NCBI GenBank assembly: GCA_036571765.1
Contig: BROE01000016.1
Span: 10,849,393-10,913,392, forward strand
From: Plecoglossus altivelis
Lineage: Eukaryota; Chordata; Actinopteri; Osmeriformes; Plecoglossidae
DNA length: 64,000 bases
Reading direction: 5' to 3'
The first letter of the stretch is position 1, and each line of letters opens with the position of its first letter. Position numbers and translations under genes: made by a program. This document shows positions 1 through 9,933 of this stretch, piece after piece. The notes below the pieces were generated by a model. That model saw only the letters and a program-made list of their open reading frames with translations, did no database searches and had not been told where the DNA came from.

Positions 1-337
1 TGCCGATGTTTCTGTGCGGCCTCCTACTGCACAAACCCTGTGGTTCTCAATCACACGCACTCCTACAGGCTCATACCCCAGCCCTCTCTCTCTCTCTCTC
101 TCTCTCGTCATCTCTCCCTATGACTCTTTCCCTCCTGGTTTCTCAGGATCTCCATAATTCTCACCCTCTCATTCTGAGTACACATACACATTTTGGAACA
201 CAAGGGTTCTAATTAGTAGGGTCCTTCCTTTTAGCGCTCTCTAGAAGAGATCGCATGACTATGATCTAGTCTCTCTGGTGTGCCACATGCTACCATGACT
301 CCCTCTCAGCCTCCCACACATTCACCCCTCTCTCTCG

Positions 338-405
<68 letters not shown>

Positions 406-442
406 TTCTCCCTCTCTGATTGTCTCTGTCTGTCTGTTTCTT

Positions 443-473
<31 letters not shown>

Positions 474-919
474 CTTCTTCTTTCTTAACTTCTCTTCTCC
501 TGTCAGTCTGGCCCCTCGACTGCAATAATGGAGGGGCTACAGCAGCCCACTACTCCACATAGTTCAGCTCTTTATGAGGCTGGAAAAAGATTTCACTCTT
601 GACTTTCAGATTCCACAGTTCTCAGCCAGTAGTAGATTGGGCTCGCTGGCCAACCACCGACTGGAACTGATAGGACCCCAGAGAACTTAGATTTCATGTG
701 TGTGTGAAGTGATCACTATTTATTTGTACATGTGTGTGCATTTGGGAAAGTGAGGGCAAAGAAAAGTAGGGTCCCATGTCTCATGTTTCTAGAGTCGGTG
801 TGCCCCCTTGTGGCATACATGTGACATGGACCCTTGCATTACTTTTGGAGTTGGGTTGTGTTTCGCTAGTATGTCCTCCAACATCTTGTGTGTGTGTGTC
901 TTTGGGGACTCTCCTCCAG
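1..919 (+). other. eml4 intron (partial) with simple repeats
   Basis: No coding exon was recognised here. The stretch ends in a pyrimidine-rich splice acceptor with AG at 918-919, directly before the first recognisable eml4 exon. It contains a (TCTG)n microsatellite followed by a CT-rich tract at about 338-490. Open frames in this part translate only the simple repeats. Confidence 0.7.
338..490. repeat. (TCTG)n microsatellite running into a CT-rich tract
   Basis: About 17 TCTG tetramers with one C-for-T interruption (338-406) are followed by TTTC/CTCT pyrimidine sequence. The tract lies inside an eml4 intron, so it should be length-polymorphic without affecting coding. Confidence 0.95.
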
Positions 920-1732
920 GGGTGTGGCCTGAGGGTTCAGATGGAACAGACATCAACGCCCTGATCAGATCCCACAACAGGAAGGTTATCGCCCTGGCTG
1001 ATGACTTCTGCAAAGTGCATCTGTTTGCCTACCCCTGCTCTAGACCCAAGGTCAGAACTGCAACCTGGCCCCTCATTACAATACCATTACCATTTCTGCT
1101 GAACTAGATGTACTCACTTACTTATCTCAGTCTCCAATTACCCAATGTGCCCTGTGTTGTGGCAAGTGTCAACTCTCTCTTACCCACCTACCTGACATCC
1201 ACCCCTCTCATCCCCTCCTCAGGCCCCCAGCCACAAGTACAGCGCCCACAGCAGTCACGTGACCAACGTGACCTTCATGCACAACGACAGCCACCTGGTG
1301 TCGACCGGAGGGAAGGACACCAGCATCATGCAGTGGCGCCTGGTGGAGAAGACGCCCTCGTTGGTCCCCAGTGACTCCTCCCTCTCTCTGGGAGAGGGGC
1401 TCCATAACTCCGCCCCCCGCAGCATCCCACTGGTGCCCCAGACGCCCACGCCCACAGAGCTGTCCCTACCCTTCACTCTGACTCCCAACGCCCCTCCTTC
1501 ATGCAGTGTGGCCACGCCTCCCGCGACGCCCACCGAGCTCCCCGTGCCCACGGCTAACGGACGGCAGGAGAACTCCCTGGAAACCCCCTCCCCCTCCGAC
1601 TTGACCCCACCCCGCTCCGAGTCTACCCCACCCCCCTCCGATAGCACGCTGAGCGCCAAGGACAGCCTGGACCCCAGCGACGACACGGCTACGCCTAGCG
1701 ACGAGGGCCGCCCTTTCACCCCTCCCTCCTAA
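920..1732 (+). CDS. eml4: EML4-like microtubule-associated protein, C-terminal two exons (partial)
   Basis: Two coding exons are visible: 920-1050 (donor GT at 1051, phase 0) and 1223-1732 (acceptor AG at 1221-1222, TAA at 1730-1732). The first encodes a GVWPEGSDGTDIN segment and HLFAYPCSRPK. The second opens with APSHKYSAHSSHVTNVTF and reaches STGGKDTSIMQWRLVEK. These are the last WD blades of the HELP/TAPE propeller of EML proteins. MQWRLVEK followed by an acidic, Pro/Ser/Thr-rich tail of about 120 residues points to EML4, because EML1 and EML2 stop near this WD repeat. EML proteins bind tubulin and microtubules in interphase and the spindle. The N-terminal coiled coil, HELP motif and most blades lie upstream of the window. 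Synteny with cox7a2l, kcng3 and oxer1 supports the assignment. EML3, or a teleost paralogue, is the main alternative. Confidence 0.9.
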
Positions 1733-2499
1733 GAGATCGAGGAAACCTCGCCGGCATCTCCGAGCTCTGTCCTGCTCAGCACTCTCCCTGGTGGTCCCTG
1801 GTTGTAACTGCGTCTCTCAGGTGGAGCGCAGCTGGCCTCCGCATGTGTTCAGGTTTCTGTTCTCTATTTGACTTCCTTTTTGTGCTCTCTTCTCTATTGT
1901 TTTTACTGGACAAGCATGAAGCGTGTCAGGGAGAGGAAGCTGTACGTTTGGCTCCTGTAATGGTTCGGTTTTAGATACTTTTTTGTGTAGTCGTTTGTGA
2001 GGAGAGAATGTTTTGATTCTTTTGGGACATGCGGTTGATTAGAGTGTATGGAATCTCTTGGAGAGTTAGGCTTTCACAGTTGGACAACACATTTCATACA
2101 GAGACACAAACACTAACACACAGATGGACTCTTATTCATGACACACAAACACACACTCATGGTCATATTTGTGTCTATGGCAGGACCTTCAGTAGATTAT
2201 ACCATGGGGTAGGTTTACCACAGATAGAATGGTTCTATGAGGCAGACAATTCCAATTGTGGTTTAGGAGCTGAGCAAGGAGACAGTCAGGCAACCCCTGG
2301 CAACCACTCTCCTCAGTACCACTCTTTATGATCCTCCCATCAGGTTGTGGTCTCTAGGCTCTAGTGTTGCCATGGAAACAGATCATTTAGCTACAGTCAT
2401 TATGACTAAGTTGTACACGCACCTGCAATAAATCAGCATTTTATAAATAAGGGTAGGACCATGTATACGTTTCACTATCAGCCTGCAGTTTTAATCAGG

Positions 2500-2514
2500 T
2501 ATGTGTGTGTGTAA

Positions 2515-2558
<44 letters not shown>

Positions 2559-2572
2559 CATGCATGTGTGTG
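2500..2572. repeat. (GT)n microsatellite
   Basis: An interrupted GT dinucleotide tract inside the presumed eml4 3'UTR. Confidence 0.9.
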
Positions 2573-3077
2573 TCAAACCCCTGCAGACTGCTTCTCCTAA
2601 GCAATGAGCAGTTCTCTCTGGTAGAGGTTGCATGTTGCTTATCACTTTAGCCTTCCTGCAGTTACAGCAAAAAAACAAACAAAAAAAGGCAGCGCTGAAA
2701 GACTTCCTGTGTCTGAGGGCTCCTAATGCTTCACAGTGGAATTCTCTTGACACCTGCATTACATGCATCAATAAAAGCTGCATCTTTTGGAGTTTCCCTC
2801 GCCACCTCCATACTGGACTGCTTTCTATTTCAAATGCTTTTTCTCGGAACTGTGTCATCACTCCAATCAACGGACTGCAATGTTAAAAGAATAGAAGTCT
2901 TAATCGTGTGTGAGGCGCCGTTTACACGTTTGTGTCATTCCGGAGGAGGGCGTGGCCAGCTACCCCCAACCCACTCCCCAACCACCACCCTCCCACCCCT
3001 TCCCTCCCCCATAGTCCCCCCCCCCTCCTGCAGAAACTCAGGACCGACTAATGCTCACAGAGTACACAGCCAGCAGG

Positions 3078-3195
3078 GTGAGAGAGAGTGAGAGACCGAG
3101 GGAGAGAGAGGGAGAGAGAGGGAGAGAGAGAGAGAGAGTGAGAGACCGAGGGAGAGAGAGAGAGAGAGAGAGATAGAGAGAGGGAGAGAGAGAGG
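3078..3195. repeat. (GA)n purine tract
   Basis: GAGA/GGGA purine repeat with two near-identical GTGAGAGACCGAGGGAGAGA blocks, within the presumed eml4 3'UTR. Confidence 0.9.
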
Positions 3196-5346
3196 GATTC
3201 TCTGCTGTAGCAGCCACCCCTTCACTGGCTGCCTGGGTAGAGGGGCTCCTCTCTTCTTCATGTGGATGAGGAAGGATGGACATGAGGGTTGTTCTACTTC
3301 TCATGACACCCTTGCTACATCCATACACATGGTGAAAGGGAATCTTTTTGATAGTATAAAAAGGATTCTATCAGTAAATGCAAAACTATGGTTTGGTTAC
3401 TTGCACAGGAGATAACAATGGGAGGATTTGTAAAGTCAAGAATGTCTTCAGCGTGTTCCAGTTTTCCCATGGCTTGGGTTTGGTCAGGGAGGAAAGGTTC
3501 TTGTAAAAAGGCATGGTGATCGAGGCTAGAAGGAGCATGTTTGGTCTGTATAACACAGAGCCAGTATGATTGGGTTAGGTAACAGTGACTGGGTATTGAC
3601 ATAGATGTAGTGGAATTTCGACACAGCAAGAGGGGCCCAAAGTTGTTAACATTCTCTACCACTGTTGGCCTCTGCCAGACTTTCAACTGGTCCACAGAAA
3701 TCTTCTTTACCTTTATATGCTTTGTTTTGACTTATTTTTTTTCTTCAAATTAACTGCTTGTTTTCTCCTTTTTCGAATGCTTTAGGTTGCAGAACATGTT
3801 TTAATGGGTAATGTCCTGTAGTTTGTTCTTGTGATTCTGTGTAGTCTTAGTGTCCGTGGGACTTGCTTTCCCAGAATGCCCTGTGTGTGAGTGCATGAAA
3901 GTCAAAGTTGAAAGACGTGAAACAATTTTTAACTCTTTATAGTAACCTCATTGTCATTTCTAAAGTGGCAGAGATTGAGGCTCAAGCCCTCTGCTCCTGC
4001 CTGTCTAGTTTGCTCTAGATAGACGTTGGTGTTCTGAGGCTCACTTAGCACGCTCATCCCCTCTGTACAGGCTATATGTATATAATGGTATGCCTGCGTT
4101 TCTATTTCATGTCCAAGCTGCCCTCTGCCTTGCAGCTTCCAAAATTGAATAATTCTCTGTTTTCACCACTAGGGGGTGGAGCTACCCCTCCAGCTCAACC
4201 ACAGGCAGAGCGTCTCTCAAAGGGAGTCTTCATTTACCTTGACCGGGTGGTGTCATGAATGATTATCGTCAATGTGGTCTTTCCAGGGCAAGTTGTCATA
4301 GTGTGGGACTGTGAACTGGCTCTCAGAGTGCCTCCACCCACTGTTTTTGTAAAGGGGGAATTTGTATAACTAAAGGGTGACCACAGCCATTCAGCCTGTG
4401 AGTGGGTGTTAGTGCTGGTCTACATACGAGAGACCTACAGTAAATAACGTCCCTTTGAATGTTTCTCTGATGCATTGCCTTGCCATATGAAATATCCACA
4501 AAGGAGAGATCAGTCAAAGGGGGTGTAAGGGGTGGTATCGCCTGGGTCGGTCGAGGTTGTGTTCGATAGGGTGTTTGGAATGTCAAGCTATCAGGAACAC
4601 TAGTGTGTTACCTGGGGGCCTTGAGGTAGGTGAGCGAAGGGGTCGTTCAAAGTGTCTTTTCAATGCGTCCATCCATCTCTGTTTTTTAAGGGGTTGTCTT
4701 TTCGTCCTGAAGGTTTTGTACAGAAGCATGTGTTTGATTTGAGTTGGGCTAGCATCCAAAATACACAAAATAGATAGAGAGGGGCAGGAAAGAGGTCGAG
4801 TCAAACAGAAAATGTTTCTTTAGGATGGTTTGAAAATTCTCCCTCGCAGTCCTGTGAATGTACGCTCATACGTCCCAAAGTAGGGGATGTGGAGCAGGGG
4901 GCTCCAGGAGCAGAACGGTTGGCACTCATTTAGTTGGCACCATCCAAGTGTGCACAGGTGGGCCACTTTTGGGTTCATCACGTCATGGAACACCGTTGGG
5001 GGTGGGGGAGGAGGGAGGGAGGGGGGGTGTTTAGACATGACAAACATTTTGTGATATCCAGAGAATACGTGGTCATGACCATACATGTCAATGATGATGA
5101 TGATGATGTTGATGATGATGACAGTGCTGTTGAAAAGTAATGATGTTGATATGACTGATGACAAAAAAAAGAAAGAAAAAAAAGTTGTTTCACGTAACAA
5201 TGTTTGAGCCAATTTGTCTCTCATGCATTCCTGTCAAACGACAGAAAAATACTGAAGATTTAAAAAAAAAAAAAGGAAAAAAACATTTTAAACTGTTTTA
5301 GACGACAATGTTTTACTGCCACACATTGGTGATGGTCAAATGTTAA

Positions 5347-5352
5347 AATAAA
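5347..5352 (+). terminator. eml4: candidate distal poly(A) signal of eml4
   Basis: AATAAA on the plus strand, preceded by an A- and T-rich region. It is the last such hexamer before the oppositely oriented Ly6 gene. Confidence 0.45.
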
Positions 5353-5699
5353 GGTGACATTTAAAAAGAGAAGGAATGTTTTTTGTGAAAGAAGTTCCCT
5401 TGTCGTTCTAACTCTCCTCCAGCCATATATGTTTATGGGTTCTAGAACTCTAAGTTCTGTCTGGGTCTGTATCGATTTGAACCATCTGATACCATGCAGT
5501 TGGACTTTCCCCTAGAGACAGAGAGACAGGCTCTAAACATATATCTGTCTAGATCCTGCCCTGCTGACTCACTAGAACTGATAGTTCCAACATAAAGAAC
5601 CGGGAACAGGGAAGGAAAAAACCCTCTACAGGACACACTAAAGCACATCCCTTTCAAGAATAAGTGGACATGACACTCATACTAAATACCCATCTTCAC

Positions 5700-5705
5700 T
5701 TTATT
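5700..5705 (-). terminator. poly(A) signal of the Ly6-like gene
   Basis: TTTATT on the plus strand is AATAAA on the minus strand. It lies about 90 bases after the Ly6 stop codon. Confidence 0.7.
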
Positions 5706-5792
5706 GTGGGATGACACATGACATGAAGATGAATGGACTAACATTGACAATTTGTTGTACACATTATTCAACAGTTATGACATTGTGGCTTT

Positions 5793-6352
5793 CTAAGCAT
5801 TACATCTGTTCTCGAAGCAACATGACCACCCAGGACGATCGCAGAACTCCAGTCTGGCACACCCCTTCTCTCCAGACTCTAGGAGAGGAGAATCCACCAG
5901 AGGTTACGGCACGAAACAATGACTACCATTGGTAGTATATTCCTCATAAATATCACAAATATTCAAAAGACGTGTCCTTGCTTTATACGCTAGGTTATCC
6001 TGGCTGCTCTTGAAGGGAAAGTGTTACTTACTCCTGGTGTAGCAGGCTTGCTCTACTTTGCTAGAGCACTGGAGCAGCTGGTTCCTCACCATAAGGAAGT
6101 CCTCACCATAGCACTCAATGGAAAACTGTTGAGCTGCAGCACAGTAGGGAAAGCAGATCTCCGGGTTCATGCTCCTGCCTGCTTTGTAGGTATGACGGGA
6201 CATGTTTTGTGTGTGTGTGTGTGTAAGTACATGTGGGTCTGTATGTAGAACAATGTGTGTGTGTGTGTGCGTGTGTGTGTGTGAGCGTGTGTGTGTGCCT
6301 TACCTGTGCACAGCATCGGCAGCAGCAGCAGTAATAACAGGTAAGCTTTCAT
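5793..6352 (-). CDS. secreted Ly6/uPAR (three-finger) domain protein, 93 aa
   Basis: Three exons join cleanly. Exon 1 is 6304-6352 (ATG at 6352-6350, A at -3), exon 2 is 6032-6178, and exon 3 is 5793-5878 ending in TAG. All introns are GT-AG, and the first is phase 1, as in Ly6 genes. Residues 1-17 are a signal peptide with a run of seven leucines. The mature part has ten cysteines at 25, 29, 39, 54, 62, 72, 78, 85, 86 and 91. It includes a Gly-Cys at 71-72 and ends CC-x4-CNA, the Ly6/uPAR hallmark. The first pair is C-x3-C rather than the usual C-x2-C. The protein stops two residues after the last cysteine, so it has no GPI-anchor tail and is predicted to be secreted, like SLURP-type members. 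A NAGNAG acceptor at exon 2 could add one residue. Ligand and role are unknown. A TATA box lies upstream and a poly(A) signal downstream. Confidence 0.85.
6207..6297. repeat. (GT)n tract in intron 1 of the Ly6-like gene
   Basis: GT repeats fill most of the 125-bp first intron (6179-6303) of the minus-strand Ly6-like gene. Confidence 0.85.
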
Positions 6353-6427
6353 CGTTCTTCTCTTGGTAGAAGGTGGACTTAGCTATGTGGGATTCAGAGA
6401 GACTGAAGTTCACTGAGACAACCCTTG

Positions 6428-6435
6428 CTTTTATA
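6428..6435 (-). promoter_or_regulatory. TATA box of the Ly6-like gene
   Basis: The minus strand reads TATAAAAG here, about 76 bases upstream of the ATG at 6352. This spacing would place the transcription start near 6400 and give a short 5' leader. Inferred from sequence only. Confidence 0.6.
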
Positions 6436-6622
6436 GTCTATTCTGTTTACACACAGAGAGCCACAGGGTTATGCAAGTTATTGGCTAGTATTGTGATGTT
6501 TTTCCACGAGTCGTGTTTACTGTCTATTAGACCGATGCTATCAAGGCCTGAGGCGGATAATGTTCTTTGTCCTTTATCCTTCGGCAATGTCATGAGTCAT
6601 GTTTACTTTATTTTATGAAGTC

Positions 6623-6628
6623 TTTATT
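6623..6628 (-). terminator. poly(A) signal of the downstream TRIM gene
   Basis: TTTATT on the plus strand (AATAAA on minus), about 175 bases after the stop codon of the TRIM gene at 6802. A second AATAAA at 6607-6612 and one overlapping the stop codon (6801-6806) are alternatives. Confidence 0.5.
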
Positions 6629-6801
6629 TGTCAGATATAATCAGTAGTCCATGAGTATACATAGCAATATTTCCTAATTCATACACAGTATAACATTCTT
6701 TTAACAGAAAATCATCTTTGTTTAATGTACAGCCAATTAAAAGACAAGAACAGAAAATAACAGGAAGACAGGAAAAAGCTTTACATGTATTTTTTCCCGT
6801 T

Positions 6802-9620
6802 TTATTTCCATTCTTTTTTTTGCTCATCCTCCCCAATGCCAATGACCACAGACACTTTGGCAGGGCAAATCTTCAGGGGCTCGGCATTGCGACCGGCATC
6901 GTTCACACAGGGAGAGAAGTAGGGCAGCAGCCTCTCTGTGAACTCGTCTTCAAACGTGTACATGAGGGACATGTCAGCTGGGTCGTAGAAGGACACCTCT
7001 CCTTTGTCGTAGTCCACACACACTTTCACACTTCTGGGCTTTCTCTTGAGGGTGAGCTGGGTCCATGGCATGGTGCAGGCGCTGTACTGACCTCCGTCCC
7101 TCAGGGACAGGGCCCAGAACCCATGGGCTGGGTTCACGATCAGGATGCCCTTCCTCCACACGCTCTCCTTCAGGACCCCCAGGTCCCAGCGGGTCTTGGA
7201 ACCCACATTCACCTCCCAGCAGTGGCGGCCAGATGAGAAAGGCTCGGCCCCCGGGACACAAACGCACTGGTCAAATCGCTCCAGGTTGTCAGGCAGGGAA
7301 TGGGTTTCATGGTGACACATGCTGGTGAGGTCATCAGACAGAGAGATCCAGGGGGCAGCTGCGTTGGGGTCAAGGATTACTGGGACTGGAGGATATTGAG
7401 ACAGACAGACAGACAGACAGACAGAAGGGAAACAAATACATCTCAACAGAAGTGCATCAACTAAATCCCTTTAATCTTGTGTTGCACTATTTATGCGTGT
7501 CTTTTTCTGGTACGGATACTAACAATACTGGACTGTCTGCTGCATCTTCTCCCAGACTGAGAACTTCAGGTTACCCAGGTGTTTGGCCACGTCTACCAGA
7601 GACCCAGAGATAGGCTCTGGGTCAGGCAGAGTGCATTTGGACCTGAAGATTTAGAACATACATTAAAGACTCCTAGTAATAAATACCCACAATAGCCAAA
7701 GACACACTGATATGAGTGATTGGACATACCTTTCCATGGTGGTCTTATAAGTCTAGGGGGAAAAGATATGCATGACTTTCTATTGAAAATATATACATAT
7801 TGTATTCTAAGAGTGCTGGTAAAATGAAAGAGTATTACCTGTAGGAAAGAGAGATCACTGAAGTCTAACTTCTGTTCAATCTCGTTAATGGTGCAGGAGA
7901 GCGATGCCACCATCTTGCTCAGGTGCTCAGCCTTCTCCTTCATGATCAATGACTTGACGTCCACATCCTCTGCAAGGGCTGACAGACTACATGCTTCCTC
8001 CAGCCACAGGAAGTTATAAAGATCCTGAAAATCCTGTTTGATCTTCTTCTCTGTTTGACTGCCTTGATACTAGGAGTTCAAAATGTAAAAAAAAAAAGTT
8101 TACTGTCTACAAATACTATACTAGACACTAACAGTCCTTATGGTCTCAAAACCAAAGTTGCAAGTAGTTGGTTCTCAAAATGTTCGAGTTCTAACCTTGA
8201 TGTGCTGTGCTGTTCTGTCGCAATCCTCCTTTACTTTTTGAAAAGTCTTCAATTTATTCTTCAAAGGGGAAAGACAGGCTCTGAATTCAATCTGTTACAG
8301 AAAAACAATATATATATATATATATTAAATGAAGTCACTCTAGTAGAAAAACGGAGCCAACAATCACATCTTGACAAGTAACACTGTGGTTTGGATTTCA
8401 GTGTTCGCTAATATACTAATGATAGCTTGAAATGAATTAGAACTAATTTCGAACCACTTAAAACAATTACACGAATTGAGTGCACACTGCACGACGCCTA
8501 CACGTTTCTGTTAAAGTGGTAAATGTTTGCTCATCCCTGGACCCAAGGGTAAATAAGGTGTGTACATGAAAACAGGTAGAAAATAAGAAGATATGAGCCT
8601 TCACTATTTCTCCTCCCATGCCTGCTGTATATATAGCACCAAAAGCCTGTCTGTCTGCCTGTCTGTCAGCCTGTCTCCGGCTTTTTCACAATCTCTGCCA
8701 TTCGCAGAGTGTGAAACCAAACATTGGCTTGCATAAACTGGCAAAAGGTTGTGAAAGTATAGTAAAGTAAAGAAGCTGTATGTTTCCAAACTCAACCTTA
8801 ACCTGATTCAAATTGGTTCATTTAGAGACATTGTTCTGACTGTTCTGACCCAACCTCATTGCAGCTCCTTCAGACCTACAAACAATGGGCGAATAATAAA
8901 AAGACAGCACAGCAGAATGGGTTCAAGAATACGTTTTCTGTTTTCTACAGCGACTGGTACAAAACCAGTCGCTGTAGAAAACAGAAATCACTGTGCTACC
9001 CTGCCAGTCCTGTCAGACTGGTTCTAGCATCATATCGTGTCTTTGATCAAACGTAAAAATTCTATCAGGCAAACACACACCAACTGACAAGTGGCACAGT
9101 GGTAATGGGATGGAGTGTCTGTTTATACCTTGAGGTCCTGGGCAGCCTCCTCCAAAGGGCACAGCAGGTGTAGTCTGTGTTTCCTGGCTGTCTGACACAC
9201 CACACACAGAGGCTCCTTGTCCTCCATGCAGAAGAACAGCAGCTTCTCTCCATGCAGAGCACAGCGAGCCTCCACCTCCTCGTTCAGTGACACCCTCCTC
9301 TCGCCACGTTCCTTATTTCCACCGCTCTCTCGCTCTACCGTCGACACACGGCTTTCGTTCTTCTCTTCCTCGATTTTGATTTTATCCTTGGTGCAGGTCT
9401 CCACTATGTTTCTGAGAACCAGGTTGCTGGTTGGGGAGCTGGTGGAGGAGATCTGTCTGCACACGGGGCACGGTTTTATGGCTAGGTCCATCCAGTAGGT
9501 GTCCAGGCACCCCCTGCAGAAGCTGTGGCTACATTCCAGCACCACAGGGTCCGAGTAAATCTCACAGCACACAGGGCAGGACATGTCATCTTCAAGGAGC
9601 CAGGGTTTGGTGGCCATCAT
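6802..9620 (-). CDS. TRIM E3 ubiquitin ligase (RING-B-box2-coiled coil-PRY/SPRY), 514 aa, TRIM35/zinc-binding A33-like
   Basis: Six exons on the minus strand: 9129-9620, 8196-8291, 7839-8069, 7730-7752, 7524-7642 and 6802-7385 (492, 96, 231, 23, 119 and 584 nt). They join in frame without a stop. The C3HC4 RING lies at residues 15-54 (CPVC, CSHSFC, CPVC). A charged linker of about 60 residues follows. B-box2 is at about 118-158 (CALH, FFC, CVVC, KHRLH), the coiled coil at about 165-275 and PRY/SPRY at about 322-514. The SPRY motifs LDP, WEV and DYDKGEVSFYD are present. TRIMs of this form transfer ubiquitin in the cytoplasm, and many fish members act in antiviral signalling. Two ATGs are adjacent at 9620-9615, and the second has the better context. 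The exon 5 donor is GTTAGT, weaker than the rest. It is a tandem paralogue of the next gene. The exact subfamily is uncertain. Confidence 0.88.
7398..7426. repeat. (CAGA)n microsatellite at the SPRY exon acceptor
   Basis: About seven CAGA units (plus strand) begin roughly a dozen bases upstream of the SPRY exon acceptor of the minus-strand TRIM gene, within its polypyrimidine region as read on the minus strand. Confidence 0.85.
8935..8987. repeat. perfect inverted repeat, 24-bp arms, 5-base loop
   Basis: The left arm at 8935-8958 is exactly complementary to the right arm at 8964-8987, separated by ACAAA. It lies in intron 1 of the TRIM gene at 6802-9620. No coding sequence or recognised terminal inverted repeat of a transposon surrounds it. 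Confidence 0.95.
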
Positions 9621-9674
9621 GGAGTGTCTTTGAGTGCCAACGTTGTATGAGGAACAAACAAACGGCTGCAGAAT

Positions 9675-9688
9675 AGTTTAAGTTTCTC
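9675..9688 (-). promoter_or_regulatory. ISRE-like element upstream of the TRIM gene
   Basis: The plus strand reads AGTTTAAGTTTCTC, 55 bases upstream of the first ATG of the TRIM gene at 9620. It differs at one position from the AGTTTCNNTTTCNC form of the interferon-stimulated response element. Many vertebrate TRIM genes are interferon-induced, so this is a plausible IRF/ISGF3 site. One such match can occur by chance. Confidence 0.35.
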
Positions 9689-9808
9689 ATGGTGACTCAC
9701 CATACAGATTCAATCAAGGGTAGATGCTGTTGGACTGGTTGAGTGAGTTGCTGTTGCCGTTGACAGGTCAAATGCCACTCGCAGAAACAGAGGATTTACC
9801 AAACATGT

Positions 9809-9814
9809 TTTATT
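9809..9814 (-). terminator. poly(A) signal of the upstream TRIM gene
   Basis: TTTATT on the plus strand, read as AATAAA on minus, about 120 bases after the stop codon at 9934-9936. Confidence 0.6.
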
Positions 9815-9933
9815 GAACGCTTATCAGGATGGTTGATAAAAATCACATTGAAATCATAAAGTCACGGAATACATTTACAGCCAAACACTTAACCACCAAA
9901 GAAACCATAGGAATGTATGGGACACCCAGTACT

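Larger units (their letters stand above)
1733..5352 (+). other. eml4: eml4 3' untranslated region (probable)
   Basis: About 3.6 kb without recognisable coding sequence follows the eml4 stop codon. AATAAA hexamers on the plus strand lie at 2427-2432, 2770-2775 and 5347-5352. The last is the final clear signal before the convergent Ly6 gene, whose own poly(A) signal is at 5700-5705. The stretch contains a GT repeat (about 2500-2570), a GA repeat (about 3078-3195) and GAT triplets near 5088-5130. That the 3'UTR runs to 5352 is inference. A transcript ending at 2.4-2.8 kb is equally possible. Confidence 0.5.

Noticed and set aside
1255..1719. 154-codon open frame antisense to eml4
   Set aside because: It is the mirror of the GC-rich, Pro/Ser-rich eml4 tail exon, with no domain and no splice context of its own.
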